Shown: piece by piece, positions 16,247 through 24,399 of the stretch
Layout of the letters: every line of letters begins with the position of its first letter
Position numbering within the stretch: position 1 is the stretch's first letter
Source: Halostella pelagica
GTDB lineage: Archaea > Halobacteriota > Halobacteria > Halobacteriales > Natronoarchaeaceae
Length of the DNA: 64,000 bases
Assembly (NCBI GenBank): GCA_005954745.1
Contig: CP040678.1
Location: 2,914,001-2,978,000, forward strand
Direction: 5' to 3'
Notes under the pieces: model-generated
Told to the model about the DNA's origin: nothing
Seen by the model: the letters and a program-made list of their open reading frames with translations, nothing else
Databases searched by the model: none
Translations under genes and position numbers: made by a program

Positions 16247-17713
16247 TTACCGGGCGCGTTTGACGAGTCGGCGGAGGTCGAGATGGCCCGCGCCGTGGTA
16301 TGTTTCGCCTTCCTCCGGCATGCGTGCGGTCTCCTGGATGAGCGACTCGATTTCGTCGACGCTCGCGTCCGGGCGGAGCGACCGTACGAGCGCGACTGCC
16401 CCGGTGACCTGCGGTGCGGCCATCGACGTGCCGGCTTTCCACCCGTACGACGGTTCGGTATCGACGATTTCGCTGGGTTTGCTCCCTTCGTCGTCGTCGT
16501 CCGGCCCGTCCTCGTAGTGGGTCGTTACGGTCGTCGAGTAGACGAGGTCGTTGTACGCACCGTCGACGCTCCCTATCGCGTCGAGGTCCGCGTTGCCGCC
16601 TGCCGCGCTGACGTCCACGGCGTCGCCGTAGTTCGTGTAGAACGCCGGCTGAGTGGTCGGCTCTTCGAGGCGGTCCCCGGTGAGCCACTTCTCCTCGTTG
16701 TCGGAGTGTTTGTCACCCCAACCGCAGCCGATGGGTCCGGTCGCGGAGACGCCGAAGACGCCTTCGGCCTCCGTCGGGAGGCTGAGAACGTCGTCCGGAC
16801 TCATATCTAGGCTGTCGTTTCCGGCGGAGTTCACGAAGACCATCCCCTTCTCGCGGGCGTACGCGGCGACGCGTTCGTACGACGCCTTGATGTCGAGCAG
16901 CCACGGGAACTGTTCCGGGTCGACGTACGGGAGCGGGTAGCCGACGCTGAAGTTCGCGGCGTCACAGCCCTTGTCCGCGGCGGCGGCGAGCGCGGCGAGC
17001 GAGTCGCCCGTCGCTCCCTCTACGCCGGAGAACACGCGGTGGGCGACGATTTCGGTCTCGGGCGCGGTACCGAGTACGCCGCCGTCTGGCCCGTCGTTGT
17101 CGTTCGTCGCCGCGATAGTGCCGGCCACGTGAGTTCCGTGGTCGCCCGCCCCGTTCGGCCGGAAGTCGTAGGGGTCCGTGGTGAAGTTCTCGGATAGCTC
17201 CGCGTTGACCACGCCTTCGAGGTCGGGGTGTGCGTCGTAGACGCCGGAGTCGACGACCGCGATGCGCGTCCCCTCGCCTTTCGTCGTGTCGTGGACCGTT
17301 TGTCCGTTATCGGGCTGATCGGTCAGGTTTTCGACGTCCTGAACGCGCTTGTCCCACTGGAGTTCGGCGTTCGACGCTGCACCGTCGTGGTTGTGGCTGT
17401 TCGCCCGCGGCCCGGCCTGTTCCACGGCCGGTCCGCTGTCGTCCTGATACACGGCGACATCCGGCGTTGTCGACGATGCTCCCGGCACTGCCTCCGGATC
17501 ACCCCGCGCCGCGAGGATGTCGATCTGCGAGATGTCGTGAATGATCTCTACGTCGCTCGGTACCTCACTGCGTGAGACCTCGCGAAGATCGACGAGGAAT
17601 CGCTCGTTCGTCTTCCCACCCCCACCGGCAGTAGCCGGTCCGCTTACGAGCGCCGCACCGCCGACCACACTCCCTGTCGCTTTGAGGAACGATCGTCTGT
17701 TATGGTTTGACAT
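16247..17713 (-). CDS. secreted subtilisin-family serine protease (halolysin-like)
   Basis: The 488-residue S8 protease carries a twin-arginine signal (NRRSFLKATG at residues 5-14 before a hydrophobic core) and should be exported folded. The catalytic triad is Asp155 in VVDSGVYD, His192 in DHGTHVAG and Ser430 in AGTSMAAP; the oxyanion Asn is Asn299 in NSAGND. Residues about 35-145 form a propeptide region. The protein stops soon after the catalytic domain, so it lacks the C-terminal extension of classical halolysins. The upstream AT-rich stretch 17714-17800 holds TATA-like boxes. Confidence 0.93.
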   Translation of the reverse strand: MSNHNRRSFLKATGSVVGGAALVSGPATAGGGGKTNERFLVDLREVSRSEVPSDVEIIHDISQIDILAARGDPEAVPGASSTTPDVAVYQDDSGPAVEQAGPRANSHNHDGAASNAELQWDKRVQDVENLTDQPDNGQTVHDTTKGEGTRIAVVDSGVYDAHPDLEGVVNAELSENFTTDPYDFRPNGAGDHGTHVAGTIAATNDNDGPDGGVLGTAPETEIVAHRVFSGVEGATGDSLAALAAAADKGCDAANFSVGYPLPYVDPEQFPWLLDIKASYERVAAYAREKGMVFVNSAGNDSLDMSPDDVLSLPTEAEGVFGVSATGPIGCGWGDKHSDNEEKWLTGDRLEEPTTQPAFYTNYGDAVDVSAAGGNADLDAIGSVDGAYNDLVYSTTVTTHYEDGPDDDDEGSKPSEIVDTEPSYGWKAGTSMAAPQVTGAVALVRSLRPDASVDEIESLIQETARMPEEGETYHGAGHLDLRRLVKRAR

Positions 17714-17910
17714 TGCATCCTATTTGTATACAACTTTACTCATAAATATTTCCCAACTTATTGCCGGGTATAGTTGGATTAACTAGGTATATTAACCTAT
17801 AGTTTCAAAAAACCAACTTTTGAGTGGTTGCGAAGGCGCTTCCCACGGACTGATTTACGCCGATGACTACGCTCGGATGATGCGGCAGAAAAAACCCCAC
17901 AGCGACCGCT
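17714..17910. promoter_or_regulatory. AT-rich control region upstream of the protease gene
   Basis: This gap is strikingly AT-rich for the window. On the minus strand it has several TATA-like boxes, including one near 17737-17747 about 25-30 bases before the protease start and another AT run at 17780-17815. The rest, downstream of the small zinc-finger gene, may contain its terminator. No gene is visible. Confidence 0.4.
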
Positions 17911-18063
17911 CTACACCATGTTATCGTTGATATCGTCGAAATCAGCACGGCAGAACGGACAGCGGTAGTTCGTGGCGAATCCGGATGTCTGGGTGACGGT
18001 CCGGGCTTCGATTTCGTGCATGGCGATGTTTTGACCACAATCCGGACATGCAACCTTCGTCAT
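17911..18063 (-). CDS. small zinc-finger protein (50 residues)
   Basis: A short open frame encodes 50 residues with two CxxC knuckles: CPDC at residues 6-9 and CPFC at 35-38, the pattern of a rubredoxin-like or zinc-ribbon finger that binds one zinc. The protein starts MTKVACPDCGQNIAMHE and ends in an acidic tail. A TATA-like run on the minus strand at about 18083-18092 lies 20-30 bases before the ATG, as expected for a leaderless transcript. Many such zinc-finger microproteins exist in haloarchaea, with roles in stress adaptation and biofilm formation shown for a few; the partner of this one is unknown. Confidence 0.8.
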   Translation of the reverse strand: MTKVACPDCGQNIAMHEIEARTVTQTSGFATNYRCPFCRADFDDINDNMV

Positions 18064-18205
18064 ACTTCATGAACAATCAGCCCATATACTTAAGGTATTC
18101 GATGTATGATACCATATATCACAGCAGAAGGGAACGATTATCCTGTACGAATCCGGAAAGAAAATCTGACCGCCTCAGTCGAAACCGAATCAAAAAGCGG
18201 CTAAC

Positions 18206-19300
18206 TCAACCGTCGAACCCGTCTTCGAACCGGAACGTTCCGTTTCGCTGAACTACTTCCCCGTCGACTTCGATGTAGGAGTCTTCGCTCATGTCGACGA
18301 TCATGTCGACGTGAACGGCGCTTTGGTTCTGAACGTTTTCCTCGCCGACGTTGGCCTCGTAGGCGCGGCCGACAGCCATGTGAACGGTGTCGCCCATCTT
18401 CTCGTCGAACAGCATGTTGTAGGTGAACTGGTCGATGTCGCGGTTCATTCCGATGCCGAGTTCGCCGAGGCGGCGCGCTCCCTCGTCAGTGTCGAGTACT
18501 TCCCTGAGAGTGTCCTCGTTCTTGCTCGCCGAGTGGTCGACGACTTGCCCGCCCTCGAATTTGAGGTAGGCGTCGAGCACTTCGCGGCCCTGATGGTAGA
18601 GCGGCTTGTCGAACACTACCTCGCCCTCGACGGTGTCGGGGACGGGCGCGGTGAACACTTCGCCGCCGGGGACGTTGTTGGTGCAGGTGTCGTTGATCGT
18701 GTGGTTACCGGCGATGCTCATCGAGATATCGGTCGTCTCGCCGCTGACGATGCGGACCTCGTCGGCATCGTCTAGGATCTCGACCATCTGCTCTTGGAAC
18801 TCGTGCTGTTCGTCCCAGTCCTTGTTGACCGCGTCCCAGACGAAGTTCTGGTAGGCCTCGGTGCTCATCTCGGCGAGCTGGGCGTTGGCTGGCGCGGGGT
18901 ACTGCGTGAGAGTCCAGTTGTCGGTCAGACGCTCGTTGAGGATGGGCCGCTGGGCCTGCTCGTAGGCGGCGTTCTGTTCGGGATCGACGTCGCTTTTCTC
19001 GGTAACGTTCTCGTTGGCGCGGATGTGAACGTGCGCGTCGGCCGCCTCGACCATCGCCTGTTCGTGGTCGGGCGTCTCGAAATCGCCGTCGTGAGAGCGG
19101 AGATACGCGCGGAGGGCGCGGCCGTCACGGTTGGTGTACTGGGCGAGCGGGTTCGCCCCGACATCGCCGATAACCTCGTGGAGCGCGACGACGAGGTCTT
19201 CGGCGACGGGCGGTGCCTTGATCACCACGTCGTCTCCCTCGTCGAGTTCGAGCGCCTGATGAACGATGAGCGAAGCGTGTTCGCGGATCCGTGGATCCAT
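18206..19300 (-). CDS. M29-family (thermophilic) aminopeptidase
   Basis: This 364-residue metallo-aminopeptidase belongs to the aminopeptidase T/AmpS family. Supporting segments are the N-terminal MDPRIREHASLIV, the central IAGNHTINDTCTNNVPGGEV, EVVFDKPLYHQGR, and the C-terminal metal-site region NQSAVHVDMIVDMSED. It probably trims peptides in the cytoplasm. The frame is open upstream to a Met at 19407, but the family starts at MDPR, so the ATG at 19300 is used. It is divergent from threonine aldolase across a 230-base gap in which I see no other gene. Confidence 0.9.
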   Translation of the reverse strand: MDPRIREHASLIVHQALELDEGDDVVIKAPPVAEDLVVALHEVIGDVGANPLAQYTNRDGRALRAYLRSHDGDFETPDHEQAMVEAADAHVHIRANENVTEKSDVDPEQNAAYEQAQRPILNERLTDNWTLTQYPAPANAQLAEMSTEAYQNFVWDAVNKDWDEQHEFQEQMVEILDDADEVRIVSGETTDISMSIAGNHTINDTCTNNVPGGEVFTAPVPDTVEGEVVFDKPLYHQGREVLDAYLKFEGGQVVDHSASKNEDTLREVLDTDEGARRLGELGIGMNRDIDQFTYNMLFDEKMGDTVHMAVGRAYEANVGEENVQNQSAVHVDMIVDMSEDSYIEVDGEVVQRNGTFRFEDGFDG

Positions 19301-19530
19301 ACCACCGTCTGGTAGCGGTGTGTCCAAAACCGTTTGGTTTCCGAACCGGACGAGCGCCACACGTTCAGTTTCTCGCGGATCGTGGAGACGAACCAGAACA
19401 TCGGCCATCCTACCGGTTCGGGGACTGCTTCGGCGTAGTATCGGCAACGCTTCGAAGAGCAAAGCGAACTCGTGCGGTCCGTTCGCTGCCGACCACGACG
19501 TATTTCCCCACCGGCCTCCAATCTCGCGCC

Positions 19531-20550
19531 GTGATAGATCTTCGCAGCGATACGGTGACGAAACCCGGCGAATCGATGCGGGAGGCCGCGGCGAACGCGG
19601 CGGTCGGCGACGACGTGTACGGCGAGGACCCGACGGTGAACGAACTCGAACGTCGCGCGGCCGAGGCAACGGGAATGGCGGACGCGCTGTACGTCCCGAC
19701 GGGGACGATGGGGAACCAGATCGCCGCTCGCACGCACACCGACCGCGGCGAAGAGGTCCTCGTCGAGCGCGAGAGCCACGTGTACAAGTGGGAGGTCGGC
19801 GGCCTCGCACAGCTATCGTCCCTCCAGGTTCGCACGATAGACGGAGGCGACAGGGGCGTTCCGACGCCCGAGCAGATCCGCGATGGCTTCGTCGAGGAAG
19901 ACCTTCACCGGCCGGGGACGGGACTGCTCACGCTGGAGAACACCCACAACAGCAAGGGCGGCATCGCTATCGATCCCGAGACCATCGACGCCGCGGCCGA
20001 GGCCGCCCACAGTTTAGACGTTCCCGTTCATCTCGACGGCGCGCGACTGTTCAACGCGGCCGTCGCGCTCGACGTACCGGCGTCCCGGATCGTCGACTCT
20101 GTCGACTCCGTCATGTTCTGTCTCTCGAAGGGACTCGGCGCGCCGGTCGGGTCGATGCTGGCGGGGAGCGAGGAGTTCATCGAGCGCGCGCGCCGGAACC
20201 GCAAGCTGTTCGGCGGGGGAATGCGGCAGGCGGGTATCGTTGCGGCCCCCGGGATCGAAGCTCTGGAAAGCGTCGACCGCCTGGCCGACGACCACGAGAA
20301 CGCCCGCCGACTCGCGGAAGGACTGGACGCGCTCGACGGGCTCTCAGTCCAGCCGCCCGAGACGAACATCGTTCTGGTCGACACGTCGGACGCGGAGATG
20401 ACCGCCGAGGAGTTCTGCGGGGCCTGCGAGACGGAGGACGTGCTGGGTTCCGAGTTCGGCGAGACTGTCGCGCGCTTTTGCACGCACCGGAACGTCGACG
20501 GTGAGGACATCGAGGAGACGATAGCGCGGGTCGAGGCGGCGCTCGCGTAG
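19531..20550 (+). CDS. low-specificity L-threonine aldolase family (beta-eliminating lyase fold)
   Basis: The 339-residue PLP enzyme splits threonine or allo-threonine to glycine and acetaldehyde. It starts at a GTG that gives the family N-terminus VIDLRSDTVTKPG. Other signatures are the substrate loop GDDVYGEDPTVNELE, LENTHNSKGG, Asp169 in HLDGARLFNA (PLP ring nitrogen contact), and the Schiff-base Lys200 in SVMFCLSKGLG. Length and motifs are complete. It could also act on related beta-hydroxy amino acids. Confidence 0.93.
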   Translation: MIDLRSDTVTKPGESMREAAANAAVGDDVYGEDPTVNELERRAAEATGMADALYVPTGTMGNQIAARTHTDRGEEVLVERESHVYKWEVGGLAQLSSLQVRTIDGGDRGVPTPEQIRDGFVEEDLHRPGTGLLTLENTHNSKGGIAIDPETIDAAAEAAHSLDVPVHLDGARLFNAAVALDVPASRIVDSVDSVMFCLSKGLGAPVGSMLAGSEEFIERARRNRKLFGGGMRQAGIVAAPGIEALESVDRLADDHENARRLAEGLDALDGLSVQPPETNIVLVDTSDAEMTAEEFCGACETEDVLGSEFGETVARFCTHRNVDGEDIEETIARVEAALA

Positions 20551-20582
20551 TCGAGCGGAAAGCGACCGGGCCCGCGCCGCGC

Positions 20583-20711
20583 TTACTGTCGGCCGTCTTC
20601 CATCCCTTCCTGAAAGCCGTGGAGGGTTCGACGGACCATCAGATAGAGAAAGAAGATGAGCGTCAGCAACGCGCCGACGATGAGGACGATGAAGGGGTCG
20701 ACCGAAGCCAT
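20583..20711 (-). CDS. small single-helix membrane protein (42 residues)
   Basis: A short frame encodes MASVDPFIVLIVGALLTLIF followed by FLYLMVRRTLHGFQEGMEDG. It has one membrane helix, positive residues at its inner side (RR), and a charged tail. Codon character and a sensible membrane topology support it as a real gene. Function is unknown. The larger open frame that includes it upstream is antisense to the next gene. Confidence 0.65.
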   Translation of the reverse strand: MASVDPFIVLIVGALLTLIFFLYLMVRRTLHGFQEGMEDGRQ

Positions 20712-20792
20712 GTCGCGGCCTACTCGCGGGGGGCGCAAATACGTTTCGCCGCCGATTAACTGAGAGATCCCCGCTGCCGAGGGAGAAAGTTC

Positions 20793-21710
20793 ATGCCGAC
20801 CGACAGGGATCAGGGGTATATGGCCGACCTCCTGCCCTCCACCTCGGACGCGACGCCGGCCGAGGACTCCGAACCCAGGGTCGTCGGCGTCGACAGCGAC
20901 GCGGCGGACGACGTCCTCGCCGCGCTCTCCTCGACGACGGCCCGGGAACTGCTCGCCGCCCTCCACGAGGAGCCCGCGACCCCGTCGGAGCTGTCTGACG
21001 CTGTCGACACCTCGCTCCAGAACACCCAGTATCACCTCGGCAACCTCGAAGACGCGGAGGTCATCGAGGTCGCGGATACGATCTACTCCGAGAAGGGTCG
21101 CGAGATGAAAGTGTACGCTCCGGCGGACCAGCCGCTTGTCCTGTTCGCCGGACAGGAAGAGGAGACATCGACGCTGAAGACGGCTCTGTCCAGACTGCTC
21201 GGGGGCGTCGGTATCGTTGGGGCCGCGAGCCTCGCACTCCACAGCATCGTCGGAGAGACAGCCGTTGCACCGCCGACGAGCGGCGGTGGCGAAAGCGACC
21301 AGGGCGGTGGGGCTGTCGCCGGCGATGCAGACGACACTGGTGGCGGTCTAAACGGCAGTGAGGACACCTACACGGTCGAAGGCGGAGACAGCGAGACTTC
21401 CGTGGAGTTCACGACCGAAAACGACGTCTCGATCAACAGCAACGGGGGGAACGAAACGACGGAAACGGTTCAAACCACGACCGATTCGACGACTCCGAAA
21501 ACGACCGATGCAGAATCCGTCCAGGACTCGGTGACCGATGCGGACCTGACCACCACTGTCGCCAACGAGACGGTCGAAGCCGCGAACGACAGCGCGTCCT
21601 CCGCGGTCGACCTGGGGACGAACGCCGGTCTGCCGCCTGGACTCTTGCTGTTCGTCGTGGGAACGATCCTCGTGACAGTGTGGGTCTTCTTCCGCTACGT
21701 CGACCGATGA
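20793..21710 (+). CDS. winged-helix regulator tethered to the membrane
   Basis: The 305-residue protein (or 296 from the ATG at 20820) has an ArsR-like winged helix at about residues 40-110 (SSTTARELLAALHEEPATPSELSDAV as recognition region, in order; DTSLQNTQYHLGNLEDAEVI next). A first hydrophobic segment follows (GVGIVGAASLALHSIVG), then a long Ser/Thr/Asn/Asp-rich linker with potential N-glycosylation sites. The C-terminal membrane helix is PPGLLLFVVGTILVTVWVFF. The DNA-binding part would face the cytoplasm and the linker the outside, a common haloarchaeal layout for a sensor-regulator. Its target is unknown. Confidence 0.75.
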   Translation: MPTDRDQGYMADLLPSTSDATPAEDSEPRVVGVDSDAADDVLAALSSTTARELLAALHEEPATPSELSDAVDTSLQNTQYHLGNLEDAEVIEVADTIYSEKGREMKVYAPADQPLVLFAGQEEETSTLKTALSRLLGGVGIVGAASLALHSIVGETAVAPPTSGGGESDQGGGAVAGDADDTGGGLNGSEDTYTVEGGDSETSVEFTTENDVSINSNGGNETTETVQTTTDSTTPKTTDAESVQDSVTDADLTTTVANETVEAANDSASSAVDLGTNAGLPPGLLLFVVGTILVTVWVFFRYVDR

Positions 21711-22000
21711 CGCGGGCCGCCTCGAACTCTTTTATCCGCGGATAGGTAAAACAGGGATTTGAGTTTACGTTGCGTATATTGGGTGTCCATCCGAAGGTGT
21801 AGATGCGGTATCCGGGATTGCCTCCCTGGCACCCCTACCCGAAGTCCGAGCCCTCCAGCCCTCCACCAGCCTGCTTCGGCCCTCCAGTCGCCTGCCGTTC
21901 ACTGTCGTCAGTGGGGTGTGGCGGCACCGTCATTGTCCGAGACCTATTCAGTCGACTCCAGTCGAGAGACGGATCAGTAGCGTCGAGCCGCGGACAGCGA
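21711..22000. other. 290-base gap without a recognised gene; possible RNA
   Basis: This lies between the ends of two convergent genes. It starts with a palindrome (TATCCGCGGATA at 21733-21744) and continues with a C-rich stretch containing several ccctcca copies and short inverted repeats (CACTG/CAGTG near 21900-21913; TCGACT/AGTCGA near 21952-21965; CCGAAG/CTTCGG). The frame open across it is Pro/Ser-rich noise. It could encode a structured RNA or just hold two terminators; I do not recognise a known RNA family. Confidence 0.3.
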
Positions 22001-22531
22001 TCAGCTGTCGCCCGCGTCCCCGCCCCTTCTGACCTCGAAACGGTCGACGACCGTGCCGCCCGGGTCCAGCAGCCGACCGCGGACGACGTTGTCCTCTGGG
22101 ACGAGTTCCGCGTACCCCGGACGCGCGCCGCGCGGGTCAGCGTGACTTCCTGGGTTCAACAGCGTCACGTCGTCGGCGTGCGTAACGGACGGACGGTGGG
22201 TGTGACCTGAAACGACGAGCGACGCGCCCCGCGAGCGACCGAACATCGCCAGCGCGGTCGCCCCGCCGTGCTGACGATGGGTCAGTGCCGTCGTCACGCC
22301 GCCCACGTCGAATGTCCGGGCCGACGGGAGGTGTTCACGGACCTCTGCGTCGTCAGCGTTGCCGTGAACCGCGAACAGTCGGTCGCTCTCGGCCCGGAAC
22401 GCCGACAGCGCGGCAGTCGTGGTGAAATCGCCGGCGTGGACGACCAGATCGGCCTCGCGGACGGCTTTTAGCATGTGCTCCGACAGTTCGTGTCCCGTCG
22501 GGCTGTGCGTGTCCGAGCAGACGACGATCAT
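22001..22531 (-). CDS. YfcE/MJ0936-type metallophosphoesterase
   Basis: The 176-residue phosphodiesterase has the calcineurin-like metal motifs: CSDTHSPTG (D-x-H) near the start, VVHAGDFTT (GD), AVHGNADD (GN-D), ALTHRQHGG, and SGHTHRPS (GHTH) near residue 116. NPGSHADPRG closes the active site. The family hydrolyses phosphodiesters in vitro; the natural substrate is unclear. The ATG at 22531 gives MIVVCSDTH, as usual; the in-frame Met ten residues earlier is unlikely. Confidence 0.9.
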   Translation of the reverse strand: MIVVCSDTHSPTGHELSEHMLKAVREADLVVHAGDFTTTAALSAFRAESDRLFAVHGNADDAEVREHLPSARTFDVGGVTTALTHRQHGGATALAMFGRSRGASLVVSGHTHRPSVTHADDVTLLNPGSHADPRGARPGYAELVPEDNVVRGRLLDPGGTVVDRFEVRRGGDAGDS

Positions 22532-22609
22532 GGAATCCCGTTCACACTCCCGGGTCACCACTCTTTCGGCAGGGCAACACCCTTCAGGGACCCCTTCCTA
22601 CGGGCGAGC

Positions 22610-23206
22610 ATGAGCGAGGAGGCGAGCGACGACGCCGGCGCGTCCGAAGCGGGAGGCGTCGGCGGTGCGTCCGGGGCCGACAGTGCAGAGAGGAGCGACG
22701 TCACCCCGGAGTCAGTCCGCGACGCGTTCGTGGACGCCGCCCCACGAACGGCGGCGGACGTGGCCACCGCAGTCGGGGCACCTCGGGACGCCGTCACCGA
22801 TGCGCTCACTTCACTCGAAGCGGCGGGCGACCTTCGCCGGAAGGAACTCGGAGACGACGACCCGACGACGCTCTGGTATCTGCCGGCGGCGACGCTTCGC
22901 GACCGGGAGACGGAGGGGATCGCCGAAGCGGACGACGACATCGACAGAGCGCTCGCCAGAATGACCGTTCCCGGAGCCAGCAGAATGATGCGGGACTGGC
23001 GGCGCGACGCCGTCCGCGCCGTCGTCGAACACCTGCGCGAGGGCGGGCCGGCGGTCTCCGACGAGATCACGGAGAACGTCTACCCGTCCCATTCGGCGGG
23101 ATACGACGACCCCGAATCCTGGTGGGGTTGCGTTCGACCCCGCCTGCTCTCGGTGCCTGGCGTCGTCCACGAGGACGGAGCGTGGCGGTGCGAATCTGAC
23201 AGCTGA
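22610..23206 (+). CDS. winged-helix domain protein
   Basis: The 198-residue protein opens with a Ser/Ala/Gly/Asp-rich disordered tail of about 30 residues. Then comes a helix-turn-helix (TAADVATAVGAPRDAVTDAL and SLEAAGDLRRKEL with the wing LWYLPAATLR). A second conserved part follows (AVVEHLREGGPAVSDEITEN; WWGCVRPRLLSVPGVVHEDG), itself reminiscent of a winged helix. It is probably a DNA-binding protein with two modules. The first ATG after the promoter is used. The CDF transporter gene follows 40 bases downstream and may be co-transcribed. Confidence 0.65.
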   Translation: MSEEASDDAGASEAGGVGGASGADSAERSDVTPESVRDAFVDAAPRTAADVATAVGAPRDAVTDALTSLEAAGDLRRKELGDDDPTTLWYLPAATLRDRETEGIAEADDDIDRALARMTVPGASRMMRDWRRDAVRAVVEHLREGGPAVSDEITENVYPSHSAGYDDPESWWGCVRPRLLSVPGVVHEDGAWRCESDS

Positions 23207-23246
23207 TCCCGTACTTCTTTCATAGCCGCGAACGCGGGTGTGTACA

Positions 23247-24200
23247 ATGGCAAGTAGCAAATCGGTCGTCATCGCCGCGCTTATCGCCAATGGCGCTATC
23301 GCGGTGCTGAAGTTCGTCGGCTACCTGCTGACGGGCAGCCCGTCGATGCTCTCAGAAACGTACCACTCCATCTCCGACACCGGGAACCAGGTGTTTCTGC
23401 TCGTCGGGATCCGCTACGGCGGCCGCGAGGCGACCAGAACTCATCCGTTCGGATACGGGAAGGCACAGTTCTTCTACAGTTTCCTCGTCAGCGTGTTGCT
23501 GTTCGGGATCGCCGGATGGGAGAGCGCCACCCACGGTTACAACGCGCTCCAGCACGGCGTTCACCGCGCCAGCGAACCGACCAGTCTGCTCGGTGTCACG
23601 TTCGACCCCATCTACGTCAACTACGCCGTGTTGGTGGGGGCTATCCTCTTCGAGTCGTACGCGTTCAAGAAGGCGTACGAGGCGATCACGAAGCAGATGG
23701 AACAGCACGGCTGGAACAGTTTCCGCGAGGCGTTCCGGAAGACGAGCGACGTGACGACGCTGACGGCGCTGACCGAGGACTTCATCGCCCTCGCCGGGGC
23801 CGGTATCGCGCTGTTCGGCATCTACCTGACGCGGGCGACCGGAAACCACATCTACGACGCCGCGAGCGCGCTGATCATCGGGATAATGCTGATGGGCTTC
23901 GCCCTCGCGCTGGCCTGGGAGAACAAGCGCCTGCTGCTGGGCGAGAGCGTACCGAAAGAAGAAGAGCGCGAACTCCGCGAGATCGTCGAAAACGGCCGGG
24001 ACGTCAAAGATATCGTCGACTTCCGGACGGTGTATTTCGGCACCAATCAGATCCTCGTCACCGCAGACGTCGCCTTCGACGGATCGCTGGACACCGGGGA
24101 GATAGACACGCGGATAACCCAACTGGAGGACGAACTCATCGCGCACAATCCGGGTGTGAAGAAGGTGTACATCGAACCGGAGACGACGGCGTCCGCGTAG
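23247..24200 (+). CDS. cation diffusion facilitator transporter
   Basis: The 317-residue membrane protein belongs to the CDF (ZnT-like) family, which exports Zn, Fe, Mn or related divalent ions against protons. About six membrane helices are visible. The metal site in helix 2 is within ETYHSISDTGNQ, and that in helix 5 within LTEDFIALAGAG. THPFGYGKAQFF is the conserved loop between helices 2 and 3. A soluble C-terminal domain (about 225-317) ends VKKVYIEPE. The ATG at 23247 gives the usual short N-terminus; specificity cannot be read from the sequence by eye. Confidence 0.93.
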   Translation: MASSKSVVIAALIANGAIAVLKFVGYLLTGSPSMLSETYHSISDTGNQVFLLVGIRYGGREATRTHPFGYGKAQFFYSFLVSVLLFGIAGWESATHGYNALQHGVHRASEPTSLLGVTFDPIYVNYAVLVGAILFESYAFKKAYEAITKQMEQHGWNSFREAFRKTSDVTTLTALTEDFIALAGAGIALFGIYLTRATGNHIYDAASALIIGIMLMGFALALAWENKRLLLGESVPKEEERELREIVENGRDVKDIVDFRTVYFGTNQILVTADVAFDGSLDTGEIDTRITQLEDELIAHNPGVKKVYIEPETTASA

Positions 24201-24327
24201 GGACACGCCTGTTCTGCCCGGGGACGCGTTCGAAGGAACTGACGCGCGAAACGCCCGTTCGAGCGGGAACAGCGCCGGAAACTATCGAACGAACGTAACC
24301 GAACAGAGACACCGACGGATATAATAC

Positions 24328-24351
24328 GTGCGATAGAGTCGCACATATAAG
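24328..24351 (+). promoter_or_regulatory. ilvA promoter with overlapping inverted repeat
   Basis: Arms GTGCGA (24328-24333) and TCGCAC (24339-24344) around five bases end exactly where the TATA-like catataag (24344-24351) begins, so a protein bound here would cover the BRE/TATA. The ATG of ilvA is 49 bases downstream. Confidence 0.5.
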
Positions 24352-24399
24352 CAAAGTTTCGCCGGCGCGGTGCGATGAATACACAGACCCAACGGAACC

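Noticed and set aside
19266-20504. A 412-codon Arg-rich plus-strand frame over threonine aldolase
   Set aside because: It is a shifted-frame shadow of a gene with complete catalytic motifs; composition is not protein-like.
21803-22210. A 135-codon plus-strand frame in the gap and over the phosphoesterase
   Set aside because: Pro/Ser-rich, no codon bias, and overlaps a certain gene on the other strand.
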